Shown here one piece after another: positions 1-5,224 of a DNA stretch of 7,969 nt. Made by a program: the position numbers and the translations under genes. Under the pieces are notes generated by a model. That model made no database searches, was not told the origin of the DNA, and saw only the letters and a list, made by a program, of their open reading frames with translations. The stretch is from Burkholderiaceae bacterium (lineage in GTDB: Bacteria > Pseudomonadota > Gammaproteobacteria > Burkholderiales > Burkholderiaceae_C). The stretch's first letter is position 1. Each line of letters begins with the position of its first letter. The DNA lies in contig JAFMJA010000124.1 in assembly GCA_017853735.1 (NCBI GenBank), forward strand, positions 1 to 7,969. Reading direction: 5' to 3'.

Positions 1-527
1 CGCCCATCGGCTTCAAGAATGGCACCGACGGCAATATCCGCATTGCCACCGACGCCATCCAGGCGGCTGCGCGCGGCCACAATTTCCTCTCGGTGCATAA
101 GAATGGCCAAGTCGCCATTGTGCAGACCAATGGCAACAAGGATTGCCATGTGATCCTGCGCGGTGGCAAGCAACCCAATTACGACGCAGCCAGCGTGGAG
201 GCTGCCTGCAAGGATCTGGAAGCGGCCAAATTGCCGGCCGCCCTGATGATCGATTGCAGCCATGCCAACTGCAGCAAACAACATGAGCGCCAGCTTGATG
301 TGGCGCGCGATATTGGCGCACAGATCGCCGGCGGATCTCGCAAGATTTTTGGCGTCATGGTGGAGAGCCATCTAAAAGCGGGCGCCCAGAAATTCACGCC
401 CGGCAAGGATGATCAGAACAAACTCGAATACGGCAAGAGCATCACCGATCCCTGCTTGGGTTGGGATTGCTCACTGGAGGTGTTGGAAGTCTTGTCCAGC
501 GCGGTCAAGGCACGCCGCAAGCGCTAG
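1..527 (+). CDS. aroG: Phospho-2-dehydro-3-deoxyheptonate aldolase (DAHP synthase, type I AroF/G/H family), C-terminal part
   Basis: The 5' end lies outside the window; the first full codon is at 3 and the stop TAG is at 525-527, leaving 174 residues of a family usually about 350 long. The enzyme condenses phosphoenolpyruvate with erythrose 4-phosphate in the cytoplasm, the first step of the shikimate pathway. The fragment opens with PIGFKNGTDG, which carries the active-site Lys (codon 15-17). It continues with ILRGGK (substrate-binding Arg at 159-161), SHAN (metal-ligand His at 261-263), VMVESHL (metal-ligand Glu at 363-365) and GKSITDPCLGWD (metal-ligand Asp at 447-449). All catalytic residues expected in this half are present, so it looks functional. 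The feedback-control region lies upstream of the window, so I cannot tell whether it is the Phe-, Tyr- or Trp-sensitive type; the symbol is by closest resemblance. Its stop overlaps the stop of the convergent mpl by four bases. Confidence 0.93.
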   Translation, partial: PIGFKNGTDGNIRIATDAIQAAARGHNFLSVHKNGQVAIVQTNGNKDCHVILRGGKQPNYDAASVEAACKDLEAAKLPAALMIDCSHANCSKQHERQLDVARDIGAQIAGGSRKIFGVMVESHLKAGAQKFTPGKDDQNKLEYGKSITDPCLGWDCSLEVLEVLSSAVKARRKR

Positions 528-1966
528 TTGTTGAGTGCATCCAGCAACTTCTGGTGCACTCCGCCAAAGCCGCCGTTGCTCATGCAAAGTAGCTGGTCGC
601 CGGGCTGAGCGGCTTGCCGCACCTGACGCACCAGTTCCTCGATGCTGTCGGCCACCTGCACACGTTCGCCCATGGGGGCGAGTGCGGCACGCGCGTCCCA
701 GCCCAGCCCGCCCGAATGGCAAAACGCCAGATCCGCAGACTCCAGACTCCAGGGCAGCTGGGCCTTCATGGTGCCCAGCTTCATGGTGTTGCTGCGCGGC
801 TCAAAAATCGCGAGGATTCTGGTGGATGGACCCAGTTGACGCCTGAGCCCATCGACCGTGGTACGAATGGCGGTGGGATGGTGCGCGAAATCATCGTAGA
901 CCGTGATGCCACGAACTGTGCCGCGAACTTCCATGCGCCGCTTGACGCTCTGAAAATCACCCAGGGCTTTGGCCGACACTGCGCAGGGCACCCCCACATG
1001 CTCGGCCGCGGCGATGGCTGCCAAGGCATTGAGTTGGTTGTGTATTCCGGTAAGTGACCACTGCACCTGCGCCACGGGCTTTCCATGCTGCAGCACAGTG
1101 AAGTCCTGCGGGTCGCCTTGGGCGCTGAAGTCGCTCACCGCCGCGCCAAAGCTACGCACCTCGCTCCAGCAGCCGGCATGCAGCACCCGCGCCAGGCTTT
1201 CCTCCAGCCCATTGACCACAACCCGCCCGCTGCCTGGCACGGTGCGCAGCAGATGATGAAACTGGCGTTCAATCGCAGCCAGGTCATCAAAAATATCAGC
1301 GTGATCGAACTCCAGGTTGTTCAGGATTGCGGTCCGCGGCCGGTAGTGCACAAACTTGCTGCGTTTGTCGAAGAAGGCGGTGTCGTACTCATCGGCCTCG
1401 ATCACGAAGCACGAACCCGAGCCCGAGCCCGAGCCTGATTGCGCCACTGGCCCTTCTGCGGCTAAGGCTTGTCCTTCAGCCGGCGCCGCCTTCCCGAGGC
1501 GCGCCGACACCCCGAAATTCATGGGCACCCCGCCCACCAGAAAGCCAGGTTGCATGCCGGCCGCCTGCAGGATCCAGGCCAACATGGCGGAGGTGGTGGT
1601 CTTGCCATGGGTACCCGCGACTGCCAACACATGTCGGCCTTGCAGCACCTGCTCGGCCAACCACTGGGGGCCACTGGTGTAGCGCGCCCCAGCCTCCAAA
1701 ATGGCTTCCATCAGCGCAAACTTGGGGCTGCCATCGCTCAGGCGGGAGCGGCTCACCACATTGCCAATGACAAACATATCGGGTCGGAGCGCCATTTGGT
1801 CGGCGCCACGACCGTCGATCAGTTCAATCCCCAAAGCACGCAGTTGCTCGCTCATTGGAGGGTAGACGCCGGCATCGCAGCCAGTCACCCTGTGGCCTGC
1901 CTCACGCGCCAGGGCTGCGAGCCCACCCATGAAGGTGCCGCAGATGCCGAGAATATGAATATGCAT
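524..1966 (-). CDS. mpl: UDP-N-acetylmuramate:L-alanyl-gamma-D-glutamyl-meso-diaminopimelate ligase (murein peptide ligase)
   Basis: Mpl is a cytoplasmic ATP-dependent Mur ligase. It attaches the recycled tripeptide L-Ala-gamma-D-Glu-meso-DAP directly to UDP-MurNAc, short-cutting MurC, MurD and MurE. The 480 residues start with the typical MHIHILGICGTFMGG nucleotide-fold end. Then come the ATP P-loop GTHGKTTT (118-125), IEADEYDTAFFDKRSKF (about 189-205), NNLEFDHADIFDD (216-228), GIHNQLNALAAIAA (307-320), YDDFAHHPTAI (357-367), EPRSNTMK (389-396) and the C-terminal SNGGFGGVHQKLLD. It is somewhat longer than the E. coli protein (about 457). Much of the excess is an Ala/Gly/Ser-rich insertion at roughly 160-186 that ends in a Ser-Gly repeat. 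The ATG at 1964-1966 is the family start. It has no Shine-Dalgarno sequence, but a TAGAAT box lies six bases upstream. It is divergent from the gene at 2063 and convergent with aroG. MurC is the main alternative but lacks these Mpl-type motifs. Confidence 0.96.
   Translation of the reverse strand: MHIHILGICGTFMGGLAALAREAGHRVTGCDAGVYPPMSEQLRALGIELIDGRGADQMALRPDMFVIGNVVSRSRLSDGSPKFALMEAILEAGARYTSGPQWLAEQVLQGRHVLAVAGTHGKTTTSAMLAWILQAAGMQPGFLVGGVPMNFGVSARLGKAAPAEGQALAAEGPVAQSGSGSGSGSCFVIEADEYDTAFFDKRSKFVHYRPRTAILNNLEFDHADIFDDLAAIERQFHHLLRTVPGSGRVVVNGLEESLARVLHAGCWSEVRSFGAAVSDFSAQGDPQDFTVLQHGKPVAQVQWSLTGIHNQLNALAAIAAAEHVGVPCAVSAKALGDFQSVKRRMEVRGTVRGITVYDDFAHHPTAIRTTVDGLRRQLGPSTRILAIFEPRSNTMKLGTMKAQLPWSLESADLAFCHSGGLGWDARAALAPMGERVQVADSIEELVRQVRQAAQPGDQLLCMSNGGFGGVHQKLLDALNN
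533..561 (+). terminator. Hairpin just after the DAHP synthase stop, embedded in the mpl 3' end
   Basis: GAGTGCA (533-539) pairs perfectly with TGCACTC (555-561). Inside it CCAG (541-544) pairs with CTGG (551-554) around the loop CAACTT (545-550), with T540 bulged. That makes an 11-pair stem starting six bases after the TAG at 525-527. No U tract follows on either strand, so it is not a canonical intrinsic terminator. It could protect the 3' end of the aroG message or mark a Rho-type end. The same bases encode the last residues of Mpl, so the structure may be partly coincidental. Confidence 0.4.
1415..1438. repeat. Hexanucleotide tandem repeat inside mpl
   Basis: Four consecutive six-base units read ACCCGA, GCCCGA, GCCCGA and GCCTGA on the plus strand. 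On the coding (minus) strand they encode alternating Ser-Gly at Mpl residues about 177-185. The unit is a multiple of three, so copy changes would lengthen or shorten the linker without a frameshift. The repeat sits just before the conserved IEADEYD segment. Confidence 0.85.
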
Positions 1967-1972
1967 GGGGCG

Positions 1973-1978
1973 ATTCTA
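1973..1978 (-). promoter_or_regulatory. Possible -10 box for mpl
   Basis: On the minus strand TAGAAT (1978 down to 1973) ends six bases before the mpl ATG at 1966. A transcript starting about seven bases after the box would begin at or next to the ATG, giving a leaderless message. This fits the absence of a ribosome binding site in the CGCCCC that precedes the ATG. The nearest -35-like element, TTGTGC (1997 down to 1992), is only 13 bases upstream, which is short, so the promoter call is tentative. Confidence 0.3.
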
Positions 1979-2049
1979 GGTTCGGAAAAGAGCACAATCC
2001 GGGTAGTTGAGCGCTGGCCACCTGTATGGAGCGCTCTTCATGTTTCCTT

Positions 2050-2054
2050 GGGAG
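2050..2054 (+). promoter_or_regulatory. Ribosome binding site that decides a TTG start
   Basis: GGGAG at 2050-2054 stands eight bases before TTG 2063-2065, the usual spacing. It overlaps the in-frame GTG at 2054, which therefore cannot be served by it. This favours TTG 2063 as the start of the downstream protein. Confidence 0.5.
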
Positions 2055-2062
2055 TGAGTGGA

Positions 2063-2671
2063 TTGAGCTTGCCAGAGATCGCCGCGGTCGCTGCCCGCCT
2101 AGTGGTGGAAGAGGGCCTGGAGTATGGGCCAGCCAAACGTCGGGCGCTCAAGCAGCTCGGCCTCGGCCCGCGCACTGCCTTGCCCGACAACGAGGTGGTG
2201 GAAGACGCGGTACGCGAGCATATCGCCCTCTTTTGCGCCGACACCCAGCCGGCCGAATTGCTTGCCCTGCGCCTGTGCGCCCGGCGCTGGATGGAGCGCC
2301 TGGCCGAATTTAACCCCCATTTGGGCGGGGCGGTCTGGCATGGCACGGCTACCCGCCTGTCCGACATCTACCTGCATCTGTTCTGCGAGGATGAAAAAGC
2401 CGCTGAGATTGCCCTGATCAATATGGGTGTTGACTACGATGCCCGCACAGTCAGCGGGCTGCGCGGCCAAGCTGCCGAAGCCTTGAGCGTGCATGATCCC
2501 TGCCCCGAGCTGGGCGAGCCGATCGGGGTCCACCTGCTGGTGCACGATTTGGATGAGTTGCGCGGCGCCCTGCTCGCCGATCGGCGTGGCAGAACACCCC
2601 GAGGCGATTTGGCCGGACTTGACCGTTTGCTGGCGAAGGAGCACCCCAATGGACAAGATGCAGTCGCCTGA
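2063..2671 (+). CDS. Uncharacterised conserved protein with a nucleotidyltransferase-like motif
   Basis: A protein of 202 residues, beginning MSLPEIAAVAARLVVEEGLEY, if the TTG at 2063 is used. The frame stays open far upstream, antisense to mpl, so the start is set by the ribosome binding site and by where coding-like sequence begins. The N-terminal third is helical with Arg/Lys (YGPAKRRALKQLGL, 21-34). The middle holds GGAVWHGTATRLSDIYLHLF (88-107), which recalls the G-S/T...SDIDL signature of minimal nucleotidyltransferases. The second acidic position, however, is Tyr103. The C-terminal part has HLLVHDLDELRGALL (157-171) and GRTPRGD (176-182). There is no signal peptide or membrane segment. 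I recall similar uncharacterised proteins next to mpl in related Burkholderiales, but no function is known to me. It overlaps the following thioredoxin gene by 23 bases, suggesting translational coupling. Confidence 0.8.
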   Translation: MSLPEIAAVAARLVVEEGLEYGPAKRRALKQLGLGPRTALPDNEVVEDAVREHIALFCADTQPAELLALRLCARRWMERLAEFNPHLGGAVWHGTATRLSDIYLHLFCEDEKAAEIALINMGVDYDARTVSGLRGQAAEALSVHDPCPELGEPIGVHLLVHDLDELRGALLADRRGRTPRGDLAGLDRLLAKEHPNGQDAVA

Positions 2672-3200
2672 GCGCGCGCCCGTGCAGCGGCGCCCTCTGC
2701 TCATGGCCACTGGCCTGCTGGCGGCTCTGGGTGGTGCCGGCCTGGCCTGGTGGCGCTTCATGCCAGGACAAGCATTGGCCGGGGCAGAGGCTGAGTTCTG
2801 GCGACTGGAACTGGAAACGCCGACTGGCCAGATCATGCAGACGGCCAGCTTCCGGGGGCGCCGCTTGCTGGTCAATTTCTGGGCTACCTGGTGTCCTCCT
2901 TGTATCGAGGAACTGCCCATGTTGAATGCATTCCATGCGGATCAAGCCTCCAAGGGCTGGCAGGTACTTGGCCTGGCGGTGGACCAGCCCAGCGCGGTGC
3001 GGGGATTCCTGGCCAAACGACCCCTGCAATTCCCAATTCTGATGGCCGGCTTGGGTGGGGTGGATCTGAGCAAGTCCTTGGGAAACACTGCGGGCGGCCT
3101 GCCTTTTACGATCATTTTCGGTGCAGATGGCGGCATTTTGGATAAAAAGATCGGTAAGATCAGCGATCAGAATCTGAGCCGCTGGCGCGACCTGAAGTAG
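2649..3200 (+). CDS. TlpA-family thiol:disulfide oxidoreductase (thioredoxin fold)
   Basis: A protein of 183 residues from ATG 2649, which has AAGGAG (2636-2641) seven bases upstream inside the preceding gene. The N-terminus carries twin arginines (14-15) followed by a hydrophobic stretch (about 17-36). It is therefore either anchored in the inner membrane or exported; ALA at 42-44 could be a signal peptidase site. The rest is a thioredoxin fold with LLVNFWATWCPPCIEELP: the redox pair is Cys82 and Cys85 in WCPPC, and the cis-proline loop is GGLPFTIIF (Pro152). Family members reduce or exchange disulfides in the periplasm, for instance in cytochrome c maturation or stress defence. No partner gene here fixes the substrate. 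The 23-base overlap with the upstream gene suggests they are made together. The stop TAG at 3198-3200 is followed by a structured gap before accB. Confidence 0.9.
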   Translation: MDKMQSPERAPVQRRPLLMATGLLAALGGAGLAWWRFMPGQALAGAEAEFWRLELETPTGQIMQTASFRGRRLLVNFWATWCPPCIEELPMLNAFHADQASKGWQVLGLAVDQPSAVRGFLAKRPLQFPILMAGLGGVDLSKSLGNTAGGLPFTIIFGADGGILDKKIGKISDQNLSRWRDLK

Positions 3201-3332
3201 CATGGCCCGATCCGGGCAGCCCCTGGATCCAACCCGGAAAGTCCAGAAACCCCGGTCCTAAAGCTCAAAATGAGCTTAAAATTCAAGAAAACCATTCTAT
3301 TTTTCTGCATCTTTCTCTTTTGAGGATAGCTT
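3201..3332 (+). promoter_or_regulatory. Structured leader/promoter region of accBC
   Basis: This 132-base gap contains no gene. From left to right it holds three short inverted repeats: GCCCG/CGGGC (3205-3209 and 3213-3217, directly after the tlpA-like stop), CTGGA/TCCAG (3223-3227 and 3242-3246), and AAGCTCA/TGAGCTT (3261-3267 and 3271-3277, three-base loop). None is followed by a run of T, so none is a standard terminator. After 3261 the sequence turns AT-rich, unlike its surroundings. A weak promoter could be TTAAAA (3276-3281), a 16-base spacer and TATTTT (3298-3303), partly overlapping the third repeat. GAGGA (3322-3326) is a fair ribosome binding site for accB. Many proteobacteria have aroQ here; it is absent. 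Confidence 0.45.
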
Positions 3333-3803
3333 ATGGATTTGCGAAAACTCAAGACCCTGATTGATCTGGTGTCGGAGTCCAATGTGGCCGAGCTTGAAAT
3401 TACCGAGGCCGAGGGCAAGGTGCGAATTGTCAAGAGCCCCGGGGCTATGCCCCAGGTCGTGGCTGCACCCTTAGTGCCCGCGGCACCTGTCTACTCCGCG
3501 GCAGTTGCGCCCAGTCCGATCGCGCAGGACCCCGCAGCTGCGCCAGCACCTGTTGTGGCTGCGCCCAGTCATCACACCGTGAAGTCGCCGATGGTCGGTA
3601 CCTTCTACCGCGCCTCCGCGCCGGGCGCCAAGCCCTTGGCCGAAGTGGGCCAGGCGGTCAAAGTGGGCGATACCCTGTGCATCATCGAGGCCATGAAAAT
3701 CCTCAATGAAATAGAGGCCGACAAGGCCGGCACCGTGGCCCAGGTCCTGTGCGAAAACGGCCAGGCTGTGGAATACGGGCAGCCTTTGTTCATCATCGAA
3801 TAA
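3333..3803 (+). CDS. accB: Acetyl-CoA carboxylase biotin carboxyl carrier protein
   Basis: AccB carries the biotin that AccC carboxylates and that the AccAD transferase uses to turn acetyl-CoA into malonyl-CoA, the committed step of fatty acid synthesis in the cytoplasm. Its 156 residues match the family length. They comprise an N-terminal segment MDLRKLKTLIDLVSESNVAELEI, an Ala/Pro-rich flexible linker (about 36-80), and the biotinyl domain starting at SPMVGTFYRA (85-94). Biotin would be attached to Lys122 in EAMKILNE (119-126). The residue after the biotinyl Lys is Ile, where Met or Leu is more usual, a mild variation. The domain closes with GQPLFIIE. The start ATG has GAGGA six bases upstream and the family-typical N-terminus. 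accC follows after nine bases, so the two are co-transcribed. Confidence 0.97.
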   Translation: MDLRKLKTLIDLVSESNVAELEITEAEGKVRIVKSPGAMPQVVAAPLVPAAPVYSAAVAPSPIAQDPAAAPAPVVAAPSHHTVKSPMVGTFYRASAPGAKPLAEVGQAVKVGDTLCIIEAMKILNEIEADKAGTVAQVLCENGQAVEYGQPLFIIE

Positions 3804-3812
3804 AGGGCCCGC

Positions 3813-5162
3813 ATGTTCAAGAAGATCCTGGTGGCCAATCGGGGCGAGATCGCCTTGCGAATCCAGCGTGCCTGCAAAGAGCTGGGGATCCGGGCGGTGA
3901 TGGTCTACTCGGAGGCGGACAAGGAGGCCAAGTACATCAAACTGGCGGAAGAGGCGGTCTGCATCGGGCCTGCGCCGTCGGCTCAGAGCTACCTCAATAT
4001 GCCCGCCATCATTTCTGCTGCAGAAGTGACCGATTCGGAGGCAATCCACCCGGGCTATGGCTTCCTCAGTGAAAACGCCAATTTTGCCGAGCGGGTGGAG
4101 CAGAGCGGCTTTCAGTTCATTGGTCCCACCCCGGGATCGATTCGTATCATGGGCGATAAGGTTTCTGCAAAGCAAGCCATGATCAAGGCGGGTGTGCCTT
4201 GTGTGCCGGGCTCGGAGGGTGAGCTGCCGGATGACCCGGTGCAGATCAAACGGATTGCCAAATCGATCGGCTATCCAGTCATCATCAAGGCCGCTGGCGG
4301 TGGCGGCGGGCGGGGCATGCGGGTGGTGCACACCGATGCCGCGCTGATCAACGCAGTGCAAATGACCAAGGCCGAAGCAGGTGCGGCCTTTGGCAATCCA
4401 GCGGTCTACATGGAAAAATTCCTGCAGAACCCGCGCCATATCGAGATCCAGATCCTCGCTGACAAGCACAAGAACGCGGTCTACCTGGGCGAGCGCGACT
4501 GTTCCATGCAGCGGCGGCACCAGAAAATCATCGAGGAAGCCCCAGCCCCGGGCATCCCGCGCAAACTGATCGAGAAAATTGGGGAACGCTGTGTCAATGC
4601 GTGCAAAAAAATCGCTTACCGCGGCGCCGGCACCTTTGAGTTCCTGTATGAAAACGGCGAGTTCTATTTCATTGAAATGAACACCCGGGTTCAGGTGGAG
4701 CACCCGGTGACTGAGCTGATCACCGGGGTGGACATTGTCAAGACCCAGATTCTGGTCGCGGCCGGGGAAAAACTGCCTTTTGCGCAGCGCGATATTCATA
4801 TTCGTGGCCACGCCATCGAATGTCGCGTCAACGCCGAGGACCCTTTCAAATTCACGCCTTCGCCAGGTCGCATCACCATGTGGCACCCGCCGGGTGGGCC
4901 GGGGGTGCGTGTCGACTCCCATGTTTACACCAATTATTTTGTGCCACCCAATTACGATTCGATGGTGGGCAAATTGATCGTGCACGGCGACACCCGAGAT
5001 CAGGCCATGGCGCGCATGCGCACCGCATTGGGCGAGACGCTGGTCGAGGGCATCAGCACCAATATTCCGCTGCACCGCGAGCTGATGGCTGACGCCAGTT
5101 TCATGGCCGGTGGCACCAACATCCACTACCTTGAGGAGTGGATGGAGCGCCATAAACGATGA
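3813..5162 (+). CDS. accC: Acetyl-CoA carboxylase biotin carboxylase subunit
   Basis: AccC uses ATP and bicarbonate to carboxylate the biotin on AccB. The product is 449 residues, the same length as the E. coli protein, and appears to align with it without gaps. ATP-grasp residues fall at the E. coli positions: Lys116, Lys159, the glycine-rich loop GGGGGRGM (162-169), His209, Lys238, and the metal ligands Glu276 and Glu288 with Asn290. Catalytic Arg292 and Glu296 lie in MNTRVQVEHPVTE, and Arg338 in HAIECRVNAEDP. The N-terminal MFKKILVANRGEIALRI and the HPGYGFLSEN segment are typical. All key residues are present. It follows accB by nine bases with only a weak AAAGGG upstream, suggesting translational coupling. 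The stop TGA at 5160-5162 overlaps an ATG at 5159. A long antisense open frame covers the gene but is a codon-bias shadow. Confidence 0.98.
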   Translation: MFKKILVANRGEIALRIQRACKELGIRAVMVYSEADKEAKYIKLAEEAVCIGPAPSAQSYLNMPAIISAAEVTDSEAIHPGYGFLSENANFAERVEQSGFQFIGPTPGSIRIMGDKVSAKQAMIKAGVPCVPGSEGELPDDPVQIKRIAKSIGYPVIIKAAGGGGGRGMRVVHTDAALINAVQMTKAEAGAAFGNPAVYMEKFLQNPRHIEIQILADKHKNAVYLGERDCSMQRRHQKIIEEAPAPGIPRKLIEKIGERCVNACKKIAYRGAGTFEFLYENGEFYFIEMNTRVQVEHPVTELITGVDIVKTQILVAAGEKLPFAQRDIHIRGHAIECRVNAEDPFKFTPSPGRITMWHPPGGPGVRVDSHVYTNYFVPPNYDSMVGKLIVHGDTRDQAMARMRTALGETLVEGISTNIPLHRELMADASFMAGGTNIHYLEEWMERHKR

Positions 5163-5218
5163 GCCACATGCGTGCAGCCAGTCAGGACCGGGCTCGCACC
5201 GATCAATGCGTGGTCTGA
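5159..5218 (+). other. Possible 19-codon mini-ORF bridging accC and prmA
   Basis: The ATG at 5159-5161 overlaps the accC stop as ATGA. The frame runs 19 codons to TGA 5216-5218, six bases before the prmA ATG and in the same frame as prmA. GGAG at 5144-5147 is 11 bases before this ATG. The predicted peptide (MSHMRAASQDRARTDQCVV) is not one I recognise. It may simply be filler, or it may pass ribosomes from accC to prmA, which lacks a clear ribosome binding site of its own. Confidence 0.15.
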
Positions 5219-5224
5219 GCGCGC

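Larger units (their letters stand above)
1967..2062. promoter_or_regulatory. Divergent intergenic region between mpl and the 2063 gene
   Basis: These 96 bases must carry the start signals for both divergent units. They hold the minus-strand TAGAAT box for mpl. They also hold a perfect 7-base inverted repeat, GAGCGCT (2009-2015) and AGCGCTC (2030-2036), whose AGCGCT cores are 20 bases apart, about two helical turns. The ribosome binding site of the rightward gene lies at 2050-2054. I see no convincing -35/-10 pair for the rightward gene. The inverted repeat could be an operator or a leader hairpin. Confidence 0.4.

Noticed and set aside
614..1057. Plus-strand frames inside mpl
   Set aside because: They are antisense to a well-supported mpl with all Mur-ligase motifs and show no conserved sequence.
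1469..2062. Upstream extension of the 2063 gene to a 400-codon frame
   Set aside because: This part is antisense to mpl and its translation is low-complexity Arg/His/Pro/Gly. The ribosome binding site and coding character begin at 2050-2063.
2099..3203. Long minus-strand frames opposite the 2063 gene and the TlpA-like gene
   Set aside because: They overlap recognisable plus-strand genes, have no start signals, and translate to Ala/Gln/Pro-rich shadow sequence.
4605..4611. Run of seven A in accC as a possible programmed frameshift site
   Set aside because: In the reading frame it is TGC AAA AAA ATC, not a standard slippery heptamer layout, and the zero-frame product is complete and ungapped.
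3471..5153. Open frame of 560 codons on the minus strand opposite accB and accC
   Set aside because: It lies wholly antisense to two genes with all family motifs intact. Its His/Arg/Asp-rich translation looks like a codon-bias shadow and resembles no protein I know.
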